A stretch of DNA of 64,000 nucleotides from JAOXRU01 sp965247735 (GTDB lineage Bacteria > Bacteroidota > Bacteroidia > Flavobacteriales > Flavobacteriaceae). The position numbers and the translations under genes were made by a program. The notes below the pieces were generated by a model that saw nothing but the letters and a program-made list of their open reading frames with translations, ran no database searches and was not told where the DNA came from. Where the stretch lies: the NCBI GenBank assembly GCA_965247735.1, contig CBDFHN010000002.1:2666001-2730000 (forward strand), read 5' to 3'. Positions 8,652-16,347 of the stretch are shown here, in pieces; position 1 is the stretch's first letter, and every line of letters starts with the position of its first letter.

Positions 8652-10514
8652 TTAAGGTTTGGTCATATTATAATTTCTTAATAACGAATCGTTGGCCTTA
8701 TCTTTACGCCCTTGATTAAACTGCTGAGGATAAGTTCTTAGTTTTAATGCCCAACTATAACTCATATCTGATGCCCCATAATGGCATCCCATACAACTTG
8801 TATTCTCTAATGGTTGTCGTATTCCTAATGAATCTGGATTTGGATTCTGAAAATAGGTCTCCATTACTGTATTTAATGCTCCAACTTGAGGTATTGGTAA
8901 TCCTGACCATTTTGGATATGCCCTTTTTGCATTTTCTAGAGCCCTTTTATACACTTCTTTAATAGCGGGTAAACTTTTTGAATTTGGCTTTGGCCCTCTT
9001 GGATATAAAAATGGTTTGGCATAAAATCTTGCTGGGTCAGTTGGCCATTGTGTAATTACTAGTTGGTAGTTTTTCCACACCGTACCTTCTAATAGCTTTT
9101 GATATGTTTTATTTAGACCTACCGTTGATAATCCATCAGGGAAATTTGTAGTTTTTCCTGTTGGAGTATCAGGAATTTTATAAACCCTACTTACTTCTAC
9201 AGGTATCCTTAGCTCTTCTTTTTGTGCTTTTTTTACGCTAAGAGCATCCGGCTGATATGAAAAGCCTTGCTTATAAACTTTATTACCATCGTTATGAAAA
9301 GAAGGCCTTATTTTACTTCCTTTTTGTGTTTTTACATTATCATTATGTTCGAAACTAGACCAAATTCCTTGTGCAAACTGTGGTGTTTTTACCACAATAT
9401 GCAAACCAACCAATCCTACCAATTGATTTTTTTTTATTTCACCAGTAACTGCATCTCTAATGTTTGCTTTGGCTATAAAATATCGAGATAAATCATCCTT
9501 TTTTCTCCACGGTTTGGTATTGTCTTCCTCGGTAATCATAATACGCCAAGCCGACTTTATTTCAATCGAATTCCCGTTTACTGGTTGCTTCACAATTGTA
9601 TTTGTTTGGGCTTGCTGTTCCGAAATAATTTTACCAGTAGCAGGATCTACTGGCAAAGGTGGCAATGTAGCTTGAGTAGGTGATTTTGGTAAGTTTTCTT
9701 TTAGATACCACTTGTTTTGCCTAATGAATTCATACATCACTTCATTCATTTGAAGATTGTATCTTACATATTGACGGTTTTGGTCTATTAATGGTGATGA
9801 AAAAGCCTCATCCAAATTCCCATGTTTTGATCCTTTTGACATTAAATCTAACTTAAAAGGGCGACTATAAGCAATAGCATTCCACTCTTTAGGAGGATTA
9901 GCAATGCTTTCTTTTGTATTTGGTAAAACAGCATTAAATGTCCTAAATGTTTCCCAAACTACAGGTACTCTATTTGGCTTGCTTTTATTGTTAGTATTAT
10001 ATTTTTTGAAATCTGCTGAAGTTATCTGCCTATCAGGAACTCCTCTATAGTTTTGATCGACTGGCCAAACTAACCCTATAAAAGTTTGCCAAGCAAAATA
10101 ATCAAAAAATGGTCTGTCCTCAACATCCGTCAATAACAACCTAGAATGTGGTTTTAACTGATTAGGAATATCTGGTAAAATACGTGGTACCAATTTTTTA
10201 TACGGTTCTTTTACCCTTGTTTTATGGGCCGTTTCGTAATCCTTTTTTTTAGAATTCTCAACACTGTACCCTGTGTTAGGTTTTTCTGTTTGCCCTGCAG
10301 ATAATGGTTTTGAATCCTTCTTGTGTGTGTTATGACAGCCAATTAAAGCTATAAACAAAATACCCAGCAACTTCTTAGGTTTAAGAACGAGAAAAGCAAC
10401 CAGACAAATACCACTACATACAATTTTAACAACGTAAAGTGAATTATTGTTTTCGAATAAAAAAAGTAAGGAAAACACCCCTAAAAGCAAAGCAAACAAA
10501 TCTCTTTTTATCAT
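8652..10514 (-). CDS. Membrane-anchored or lipoprotein CxxCH protein, 620 aa; first gene of the operon
   Basis: The first 60 residues are unusual: two hydrophobic segments (about 5-20 and 28-43) precede a third that ends in a lipobox-like LFIALIGC at about residues 53-60. Either the first segments are transmembrane helices fused ahead of a lipoprotein signal, or the true start is internal; no in-frame ATG lies between. The body shares the motifs of the 615-aa protein: FFDYFAWQTFIGLVWP, VPVVWETFRTFN, NSIEIKSAWRIM, GLVGLHIVVKT, GIWSSFEH, WKNYQLVITQ, and the haem site TSCMGCHYGAS near residues 570-575. Spacing to the next gene is 51 bp. Function unknown. Confidence 0.75.
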   Translation of the reverse strand: MIKRDLFALLLGVFSLLFLFENNNSLYVVKIVCSGICLVAFLVLKPKKLLGILFIALIGCHNTHKKDSKPLSAGQTEKPNTGYSVENSKKKDYETAHKTRVKEPYKKLVPRILPDIPNQLKPHSRLLLTDVEDRPFFDYFAWQTFIGLVWPVDQNYRGVPDRQITSADFKKYNTNNKSKPNRVPVVWETFRTFNAVLPNTKESIANPPKEWNAIAYSRPFKLDLMSKGSKHGNLDEAFSSPLIDQNRQYVRYNLQMNEVMYEFIRQNKWYLKENLPKSPTQATLPPLPVDPATGKIISEQQAQTNTIVKQPVNGNSIEIKSAWRIMITEEDNTKPWRKKDDLSRYFIAKANIRDAVTGEIKKNQLVGLVGLHIVVKTPQFAQGIWSSFEHNDNVKTQKGSKIRPSFHNDGNKVYKQGFSYQPDALSVKKAQKEELRIPVEVSRVYKIPDTPTGKTTNFPDGLSTVGLNKTYQKLLEGTVWKNYQLVITQWPTDPARFYAKPFLYPRGPKPNSKSLPAIKEVYKRALENAKRAYPKWSGLPIPQVGALNTVMETYFQNPNPDSLGIRQPLENTSCMGCHYGASDMSYSWALKLRTYPQQFNQGRKDKANDSLLRNYNMTKP

Positions 10515-11146
10515 TTTATTCTTTTCTATTTAGGGTTAAAACAAGGAATTTGCTTTATAAAAACTACCCAAGTGTGCTATAATGATACATTCAAATAAAA
10601 TCAATTTTATCCCTTTTGATATATACGTTTATATTTTATTATGTAGGATTAAACCTACAAAATGATTTGCTAAAAACAAAATTTGAAAACGTATTTCAAA
10701 ACCAGCAGTCAAATGTTTTAGCATAAAAACTCAATATCGTTGGCACTAAAACCAATCATAAAAAAATTCGCAATACAGATTTAAACAATTGATAATTAGA
10801 TGCTTATCATACAATTATCAATTACAATACTGTGTTTGTTTTTTAATAAAAAATCTCATTTTAGAAAGGTTATAAATAAAGATCTCGAATTAGAGAAAAT
10901 CATTTCATCGCACTAACTTGAACCGAACTATCTAAATAGCGCTAGTCCAACAGCTTAAAAAATTGTCTCATTAATTACAAAATCATTAAGAGTACTGAAA
11001 CCAAAACGAAACCTCAGCAACGAAAAAATGATTATTTTGTAGCCCAAACCCCTATAAAAAAATAAAACTGTACTTTTATTAAATCTATTGTCTAGAACTA
11101 TAAAAATGGTCGCAAGACTTAACCCCATTTCACAATTAAAAACCAT
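10515..11146. other. 632-bp divergent intergenic region with no supported gene
   Basis: AT-rich DNA between the divergent CxxCH operon and the START-domain gene. The only structure that stands out is a short palindrome, GTAGG at 10643-10647 with CCTAC at 10654-10658, about 130 bp upstream of the operon start, which could be an operator. A 67-codon minus-strand frame at 10955-11158 has no plausible protein features and was not called. Confidence 0.5.
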
Positions 11147-11752
11147 ATGTATAAACACATAAGAATAGCCCTATATATGTTACTTCTTTTTTGTTTCTCT
11201 AATACTTATGCCCAAGAATGGGAATTAAAAAAAAGTAAAAAAAATATTGACATCTATAATAGGACTATTGACTCCTTACCTTTTAAAGAGTTTAAAGCAA
11301 GTTGCAGTATTAAAACCACATTAAAAAAAGCGATATCATTTATTACCAATGGTGATAACTTGTGGGAATGGAACGATAAGACAACAGAAAGCAAACTTAT
11401 TAAAAAAATAAACGAAAAGGAATTTGTGGTTTGGATGAAAAATGAGTTTTCATGGCCAGTAAAAGACAGAGATAATATATCGCATTTGAAAATAATACAG
11501 CTAGATAGTATTAGTTACAAAATACAAATAACCCCAGAGACAGAAATTAAAGTCCCCGAAAAAAAAGGGATTATAAGGCTTAAGCATTTTTATGGCTTTT
11601 GGCATATTCAAAAACAGGATCATGCTGTTATCATTACACAACAGATGTATGGTAATCCTAAAAGCAATTTCCCTTCTTGGGTTTTAGATGGTGTTATTAC
11701 CAATACAATGTATAAAACTTTTGAAAGTCTTAGAAAAAAATTAGAAAAATGA
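11147..11752 (+). CDS. Secreted START-domain (lipid-transfer-like) protein
   Basis: 201 residues with a signal peptide (MYKHIRIALYMLLLFCFSNTYAQ). The mature part follows the START pattern seen in exported Bacteroidetes proteins: WELKKSKKNIDIYNR, FKEFKASCSI, the central KEFVVWMKNEFSWPVKDRDN (compare P-(F/W)P-x-x-x-RD in START proteins), and a C-terminal amphipathic helix SWVLDGVITNTMYKTFESLRKKLEK. START domains bind lipids in a deep cavity; ligand unknown. Transcribed alone ahead of the PfkB gene and divergent from the CxxCH operon. Confidence 0.8.
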   Translation: MYKHIRIALYMLLLFCFSNTYAQEWELKKSKKNIDIYNRTIDSLPFKEFKASCSIKTTLKKAISFITNGDNLWEWNDKTTESKLIKKINEKEFVVWMKNEFSWPVKDRDNISHLKIIQLDSISYKIQITPETEIKVPEKKGIIRLKHFYGFWHIQKQDHAVIITQQMYGNPKSNFPSWVLDGVITNTMYKTFESLRKKLEK

Positions 11753-11799
11753 TGTCTTTTTTGAATGAAAACTATCCTTTTTTTTGAATATAATTTATG

Positions 11800-11807
11800 T
11801 AAATTTG
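11800..11807 (+). promoter_or_regulatory. Candidate Bacteroidetes -7 box for the PfkB kinase gene
   Basis: TAAATTTG fits TAnnTTTG and lies 20 bp before the ATG. A TTG at 11784-11786 is closer than usual (13 nt), so only the -7 element is supported. Confidence 0.5.
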
Positions 11808-11826
11808 CACAAAAATTAGATACCAT

Positions 11827-12744
11827 ATGAGCAAGTTATTAATTGTAGGTACTGTTGCTTTCGATGCCATTGAAAGTCCTTTCGGAAAAACAGACAAAAT
11901 TCTAGGAGGTGCGGCAACCTATATTGGTCTTGCAGCTTCTAATTTTAATATAGATGCAGCTATTATTTCTATTGTAGGAGACGATATGCCTCAAAAGCAT
12001 TTATCGCTTTTAGAAGATAGAAACATAGATATCTCAGCGGTAGAAATTGTAAAAGGCGGTAAAACTTTTTTCTGGAGTGGAAAATACCACAATGACCTAA
12101 ATACTAGAGATACGCTAGTTACGGAGCTAAACACACTTGCCGATTTTAACCCTGTTGTTCCAAACAATTATAAGGATGCAGATGTTGTAATGCTGGGTAA
12201 TTTACATCCAAGTGTTCAGCTAAGCGTTATTGAACAATTAGAAAAAAAACCAAAACTTATTGTTTTGGATACCATGAATTTCTGGATGGATAGCGCCTTA
12301 GCAGAATTAAAAACTGTTATTGCTAAAGTAGATGTTATCACCATTAATGATGAAGAAGCTAGACAGTTAACAGGAGAATACTCTTTGGTACTTGCTGCTA
12401 AAAAAATCCATAAAATGGGTCCTAAATATGTAGTCATCAAAAAAGGAGAGCATGGTGCACTGTTATTTAATGACGAAAACATCTTTTTCGCTCCTGCATT
12501 GCCATTAGAAGAAGTCTTTGATCCAACTGGAGCTGGAGATACTTTTGCTGGCGGATTTGTAGGCTACCTAACAAAAACAGAAGACTATACTTTTGAAAAC
12601 TTAAAAAACGCCATTATATACGGCTCTAACCTTGCCTCCTTTAGCGTAGAAAAATTCGGCACAGAACGCATGGAAAATCTCAGCAAGGAAGATGTTGACG
12701 ACAGACTAGAAGTATTTAAAAAACTAACAACATTTAAAATATAA
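11827..12744 (+). CDS. PfkB-family (ribokinase-like) sugar or nucleoside kinase
   Basis: 305 residues, full length. The N-terminal substrate-binding region KILGGAATYIGLAASN carries the Gly-Gly motif, and the C-terminal signature DPTGAGDTFAGGFVGYL contains the anion-hole GAGD with the catalytic Asp. KKGEHGALLF is the usual pre-signature strand. These enzymes phosphorylate a sugar or nucleoside hydroxyl with ATP; specificity cannot be read here. In flavobacteria this gene commonly sits directly before the amidophosphoribosyltransferase gene, as here, which suggests a link to purine or ribose metabolism (inference). Confidence 0.88.
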   Translation: MSKLLIVGTVAFDAIESPFGKTDKILGGAATYIGLAASNFNIDAAIISIVGDDMPQKHLSLLEDRNIDISAVEIVKGGKTFFWSGKYHNDLNTRDTLVTELNTLADFNPVVPNNYKDADVVMLGNLHPSVQLSVIEQLEKKPKLIVLDTMNFWMDSALAELKTVIAKVDVITINDEEARQLTGEYSLVLAAKKIHKMGPKYVVIKKGEHGALLFNDENIFFAPALPLEEVFDPTGAGDTFAGGFVGYLTKTEDYTFENLKNAIIYGSNLASFSVEKFGTERMENLSKEDVDDRLEVFKKLTTFKI

Positions 12745-12757
12745 CATCATAACAAAA

Positions 12758-12784
12758 CGCCTCAATTTTTTGGGGCTTTTTTAA
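12758..12784 (+). terminator. Intrinsic terminator after the PfkB gene
   Basis: GCCTCA and TGGGGC form a stem with one wobble around a T-rich loop and are followed by six T. Confidence 0.7.
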
Positions 12785-12800
12785 TTTAACAACTACAAGT

Positions 12801-14705
12801 ATGAGTGACGCGATAAAACATGAATGTGGAATTGCTTTAATACGATTGCTAAAGCCATTAGAATATTACAAAGAAAAATATGGTACTGCTTTTTATGGGG
12901 TAAATAAAATGTACCTTATGATGGAAAAGCAACACAATCGTGGACAAGATGGTGCTGGTTTTGCTAGTATAAAACTAGATGTGAATCCTGGAGAGCGTTA
13001 TATTAGTAGAGTCCGTTCTTGCCAACAATTACCAATACAAGATATTTTTGGAAAAATTAATGGTACTATTAATGAGGCATTCCAAGAACATCCAGAATAC
13101 GCTAATGATGTTGATGCACAAAAACGTAACATTCCATATTTAGGTGAGTTATTAATGGGACATGTTAGGTATGGTACTTTTGGAAAAAATAGTATTGAAA
13201 GTGTACATCCTTTTTTAAGACAAAACAATTGGATGCACAGGAACCTTATTATCGCTGGTAATTTTAATATGACCAACGTTAATGAACTTTTTGAAAACCT
13301 AATTCAACTAGGGCAACATCCGAAAGAAAAAGCAGATACTGTTACCGTAATGGAAAAAATAGGTCATTTTTTAGATGATGCTGTTGCCAAATTATATAAA
13401 GACATTAAAAAAGAAGGCATTTCAAAAAAGGATGCTTCCCCATTAATTGCTGAACGTCTTAATATTGTAAAAATATTAAAAAAGGCAGCAAAAAACTGGG
13501 ATGGCGGCTATGTAATGTCTGGACTTCTAGGACATGGTGATGCTTTTGTTTTAAGAGATCCAGCAGGAATTAGACCGGCATATTACTATAAAGATGAGGA
13601 AATTGTAGTTGTAGCCTCAGAAAGACCAGTAATACAAACAGTATTTAATATAGACTATGATAAAATTGTAGAATTAGATCCTGGAAAAGCACTTATCATT
13701 AAAAAAGGAGGAGATGTATTTACCAAAAAAGTACTTAGTCCCCTAGAAAAGAAAGCTTGTTCTTTTGAGCGTATCTATTTTTCTAGAGGAAGTGACTTAG
13801 ATATCTATAAGGAACGAAAAAAATTAGGAGGTTTATTATTCCCTAAAATTTTAGAGCTTATTGACAATGATATACAAAACTCTGTTTTTTCTTTTATTCC
13901 AAACACAGCTGAAACTTCTTTCTTAGGAATGATTAGAGAAGCACAAAACTATCTTAATCAAAAGAAAAAGGCACAAATAATAGCACTAACCCAAAAAGGT
14001 GATGTTACAGAAGAGCAGCTTCAAGAAATATTAACGGTACGTCCTAGAATTGAAAAAGTAGCTATAAAGGATGCCAAATTAAGAACTTTTATTACAGACG
14101 ATAGTAGTAGAGATGATCTTGTTGCTCATGTATACGATATCACTTATGGTTCTGTAAAACCTACAGATAACCTCGTTATAATCGACGATAGTATTGTAAG
14201 AGGTACAACGCTAGAAAAAAGTATCTTAAAAATGCTAGATCGTTTGTCTCCTAAAAAAATCGTAGTGGTTTCTTCTGCTCCACAAATAAGATATCCTGAT
14301 TGTTATGGAATTGATATGGCAAAGCTGGAAAATTTTATTGCTTTTAGAGCTGCAATAGCACTTCATAAAGACAATAATACCATGCATATTATAGATGACA
14401 TCTATAAAAGGTGCAAAGCTCAAAAAGATATCCCTAAAGAACATGTAGTAAACCATGTAAAAGATGTATATAGTTCTTTTAGCCAAGAAGAGGTTTCAAC
14501 TAAAATTGCTGAACTACTTTCTCCAGAAGGAATAAAAGCCGAAGTGAAGATTGTATACCAAACCGTAGAAAATCTACATATAGCTTGTCCAGAAAACCTA
14601 GGGGATTGGTATTTTACAGGAAACTACCCAACTCCAGGAGGAAATAAAGTTGTAAACACTGCTTTTATAAACTTCTATGAAGGTAAAAATGAAAGAGCTT
14701 ACTGA
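12801..14705 (+). CDS. Amidophosphoribosyltransferase-type protein, long flavobacterial form
   Basis: 634 residues. Cys9 in KHECGIALIRLL fits the N-terminal nucleophile of class II glutamine amidotransferases after removal of a short propeptide, and the glutaminase motifs RGQDGAG, GHVRYGTFG and AGNFN follow. The C-terminal phosphoribosyltransferase half has the PRPP loop NLVIIDDSIVRGTTLEKSILKML. The protein is longer than E. coli PurF (about 505 aa) because of extra segments after the glutaminase motifs and at the C-terminus. It should transfer glutamine amide nitrogen to PRPP in the first step of purine synthesis, but whether this long paralogue is the main PurF cannot be told from one window. 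Confidence 0.85.
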   Translation: MSDAIKHECGIALIRLLKPLEYYKEKYGTAFYGVNKMYLMMEKQHNRGQDGAGFASIKLDVNPGERYISRVRSCQQLPIQDIFGKINGTINEAFQEHPEYANDVDAQKRNIPYLGELLMGHVRYGTFGKNSIESVHPFLRQNNWMHRNLIIAGNFNMTNVNELFENLIQLGQHPKEKADTVTVMEKIGHFLDDAVAKLYKDIKKEGISKKDASPLIAERLNIVKILKKAAKNWDGGYVMSGLLGHGDAFVLRDPAGIRPAYYYKDEEIVVVASERPVIQTVFNIDYDKIVELDPGKALIIKKGGDVFTKKVLSPLEKKACSFERIYFSRGSDLDIYKERKKLGGLLFPKILELIDNDIQNSVFSFIPNTAETSFLGMIREAQNYLNQKKKAQIIALTQKGDVTEEQLQEILTVRPRIEKVAIKDAKLRTFITDDSSRDDLVAHVYDITYGSVKPTDNLVIIDDSIVRGTTLEKSILKMLDRLSPKKIVVVSSAPQIRYPDCYGIDMAKLENFIAFRAAIALHKDNNTMHIIDDIYKRCKAQKDIPKEHVVNHVKDVYSSFSQEEVSTKIAELLSPEGIKAEVKIVYQTVENLHIACPENLGDWYFTGNYPTPGGNKVVNTAFINFYEGKNERAY

Positions 14706-14772
14706 CAAAAAAATACAAATAATCTACACTAAACGGCGTTTCATCGATATTTCACGTACTTCAACTGATTTA

Positions 14773-14805
14773 TTGTTCATTCATCGATTGACTAAGGTAC
14801 TTTAG
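14773..14805 (+). promoter_or_regulatory. Promoter of small RNA copy 1
   Basis: TTG at 14773-14775, a 22-nt spacer and TACTTTAG at 14798-14805 (one change from TAnnTTTG). The box lies 5 nt before the conserved RNA, like the equivalent boxes of copies 2 and 3. Confidence 0.6.
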
Positions 14806-14809
14806 TATT

Positions 14810-14882
14810 GCCATAGCATAAGTAGGTTAAGTTCATGGTAAGATTTGGGGCAAAAAAGGTGGAGTTTACTCCACCTTTTTTA
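14810..14882 (+). ncRNA. Tandem small RNA, copy 1
   Basis: First of three copies of a roughly 72-nt RNA. CCAT (14811-14814) pairs with ATGG downstream, extended by AGC with GTT. A 40-nt core identical in all copies follows, then a terminator hairpin GGTGGAG (14858-14864), loop TTTA, CTCCACC (14869-14875) and six T. No open reading frame is shared by the copies, so it is an RNA and not a peptide gene. Function unknown; the Rfam family Flavo-1 is worth testing but I cannot confirm a match. Confidence 0.75.
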
Positions 14883-15390
14883 TTTTCTAGTATTCCGTAT
14901 TCCGTATTTAGGCACCTTGCTAAGTCAATATTCTCAAAAGGTTACAATTCTTGATAAAGAGGTTTATTTCATAGCATCTCAAGTCGATTTTTTAAAGATT
15001 AACATCTTTATTACCTCTTTCAAGTTTAATTGCTAATCTTTCACTAAAACAACTTTTCCTTTCGTATTTCTGAATCTATACTGTTTTTATTAAACAAGCA
15101 ATAAAGTAACAAGTAATTAATCGTTTTCTTAAGTGTTGAAACATTTATAAATGGATTCTTGTTTAAAGAAGAAGCATCGCTATCTCTTTGCATAAATTTA
15201 GACCTACAGCTTACATAAAGTTTGTTTATAAAATACCTTAATCTTATTCATCTACACCTTTTTGAAAACAAAACTCAATATCTAGGTAAGCAGTATACTA
15301 CAAATCTACGTGGAGTCTTGTAATCCGAAGCATTTTAACCATTAAAACATTCTTTTATCAATTATATTTCAAAACAGCATGGTACTAACA

Positions 15391-15398
15391 TACATTTG
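15391..15398 (+). promoter_or_regulatory. Promoter -7 box of small RNA copy 2
   Basis: TACATTTG is a perfect TAnnTTTG box, 4 nt before the RNA's ACCAT. No TTG lies at the usual distance upstream. Confidence 0.65.
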
Positions 15399-15401
15399 TC
15401 T

Positions 15402-15473
15402 CACCATAACATAAGTAGGTTAAGTTCATGGTAAGATTTGGGGCAAAAAGGTGGAGTTTACTCCACCTTTTTA
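15402..15473 (+). ncRNA. Tandem small RNA, copy 2
   Basis: Same architecture as copy 1: ACCAT-AAC pairing with GTT-C-ATGGT across a 13-nt loop, an unpaired AAGATTTGGGGC linker, then GGTGGAG/CTCCACC (15450-15467) and a T run. Compared with copy 1, AAC replaces AGC opposite GTT, which keeps pairing (A-U instead of G-U). Confidence 0.8.
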
Positions 15474-15812
15474 TTTTATAACATGTCAACTTCTGACTTC
15501 CCCTTTTTATAATAGCATTCATATTATTCACAATTTATCTAACTACTCCCTTATTAGTTGCTCAAAAATTTATAATATTGAGATTAACTGGTTACATCAT
15601 TATCTTTCAAAAAAGATCTAATACAACAGTTCATTACCAAAATTGCTTCAGTCAATTGACCTCAAACAAAACAACCTTACAATCAATATGGCTACAAAAT
15701 CGAAAAACGTAAGTGCTTATTTACATATTTAAAGCATTGTTTTTCAGGACAGTATTTCAACCTCAAAAACTGATGCTGAACAATTAAATTTCTACAAACC
15801 ATACTACTAACA

Positions 15813-15820
15813 TACATTTG
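15813..15820 (+). promoter_or_regulatory. Promoter -7 box of small RNA copy 3
   Basis: TACATTTG, identical to copy 2 and with identical bases before it (CTAACA), 4 nt before the RNA's ACCAT. Confidence 0.65.
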
Positions 15821-15823
15821 TAT

Positions 15824-15896
15824 CACCATAACATAAGTAGGTTAAGTTCATGGTAAGATTTGGGGCAAAAAAGGTGAGGTTTTCTTCACCTTTTTT
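15824..15896 (+). ncRNA. Tandem small RNA, copy 3
   Basis: Core identical to the other copies. The terminator stem has changed on both sides, to GGTGAGG (15873-15879) and CTTCACC (15884-15890), so pairing is preserved. Such paired changes show that the hairpin, not the exact sequence, is kept. Confidence 0.8.
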
Positions 15897-16219
15897 ATTT
15901 TCTGATACTCTGGATAAAAAAACTGAAAACCCAATACAATGTGAAGGATTGGCACATTGTTGAAACCCTCTTCTGGAAGAATTACAGAAGAAGCGACTGC
16001 GGAAAGCCTAACCTGAAAAAACACCAAACAACATTCTTCCGCATAATCAAAACTAAACTACCATAGCTTAATGCATAATAGGCTTTTATATCTGACTAAC
16101 AGAATACCTATTTTTTAAGCTTTTCTATTGAACTGGGGTAAAATTTTGTAGAATCATTCTTAGCAAAAATCATCAGTTAAACTGAAAACAAACCCCGTAA
16201 CAAAAAAGACAAACAACTA

Positions 16220-16250
16220 TTTTCACTAGGATACCTACAGTTTTCACTAG
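16220..16250 (+). promoter_or_regulatory. Direct repeat TTTTCACTAG, candidate activator site
   Basis: Two exact 10-bp direct repeats at 16220-16229 and 16241-16250 start 21 bp apart, two helical turns. A weak -7-like TTTATTTG lies about 40 bp downstream at 16291-16298. This geometry is like that of LytTR-type regulator sites, but no such regulator is in the window. Confidence 0.4.
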
Positions 16251-16347
16251 AAAAAAGGGCATTAAGCCTAGACTCCTTTTCAGGCTATATTTTATTTGGT
16301 TTTTGTGGCTACTTTTACCCCTAAAATTTAATTTAATAAAAAATATT

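Larger units (their letters stand above)
14883..16219. other. AT-rich spacers between and after the small RNAs
   Basis: The spacers between copies 1 and 2 (about 510 bp) and copies 2 and 3 (about 340 bp) are AT-rich, do not resemble each other except for CTAACATACATTTG just before copies 2 and 3, and hold no convincing gene. After copy 3 a hairpin CAATGTG...CACATTG (about 15938-15960) is visible without a T run. No transposase remnants or target-site duplications were seen. Confidence 0.5.

Noticed and set aside
10955..11158. 67-codon minus-strand frame upstream of the START-domain gene
   Set aside because: Basic, AT-driven composition, no start signals, and it overlaps the next gene's start.
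14845..15036. 63-codon plus-strand frame inside and after small RNA copy 1
   Set aside because: It starts within the RNA's terminator region, is not kept in copies 2 and 3, and has no promoter or protein features.
14773..15896. CRISPR-like array of repeats
   Set aside because: Repeat spacing is hundreds of bases and unequal, each unit carries its own promoter box and terminator, and no cas genes are present.
14706..16347. Mobile element or MITE as source of the triple repeat
   Set aside because: The repeated unit lacks terminal inverted repeats and target duplications, and the paired changes in the stems point to selection on RNA structure.
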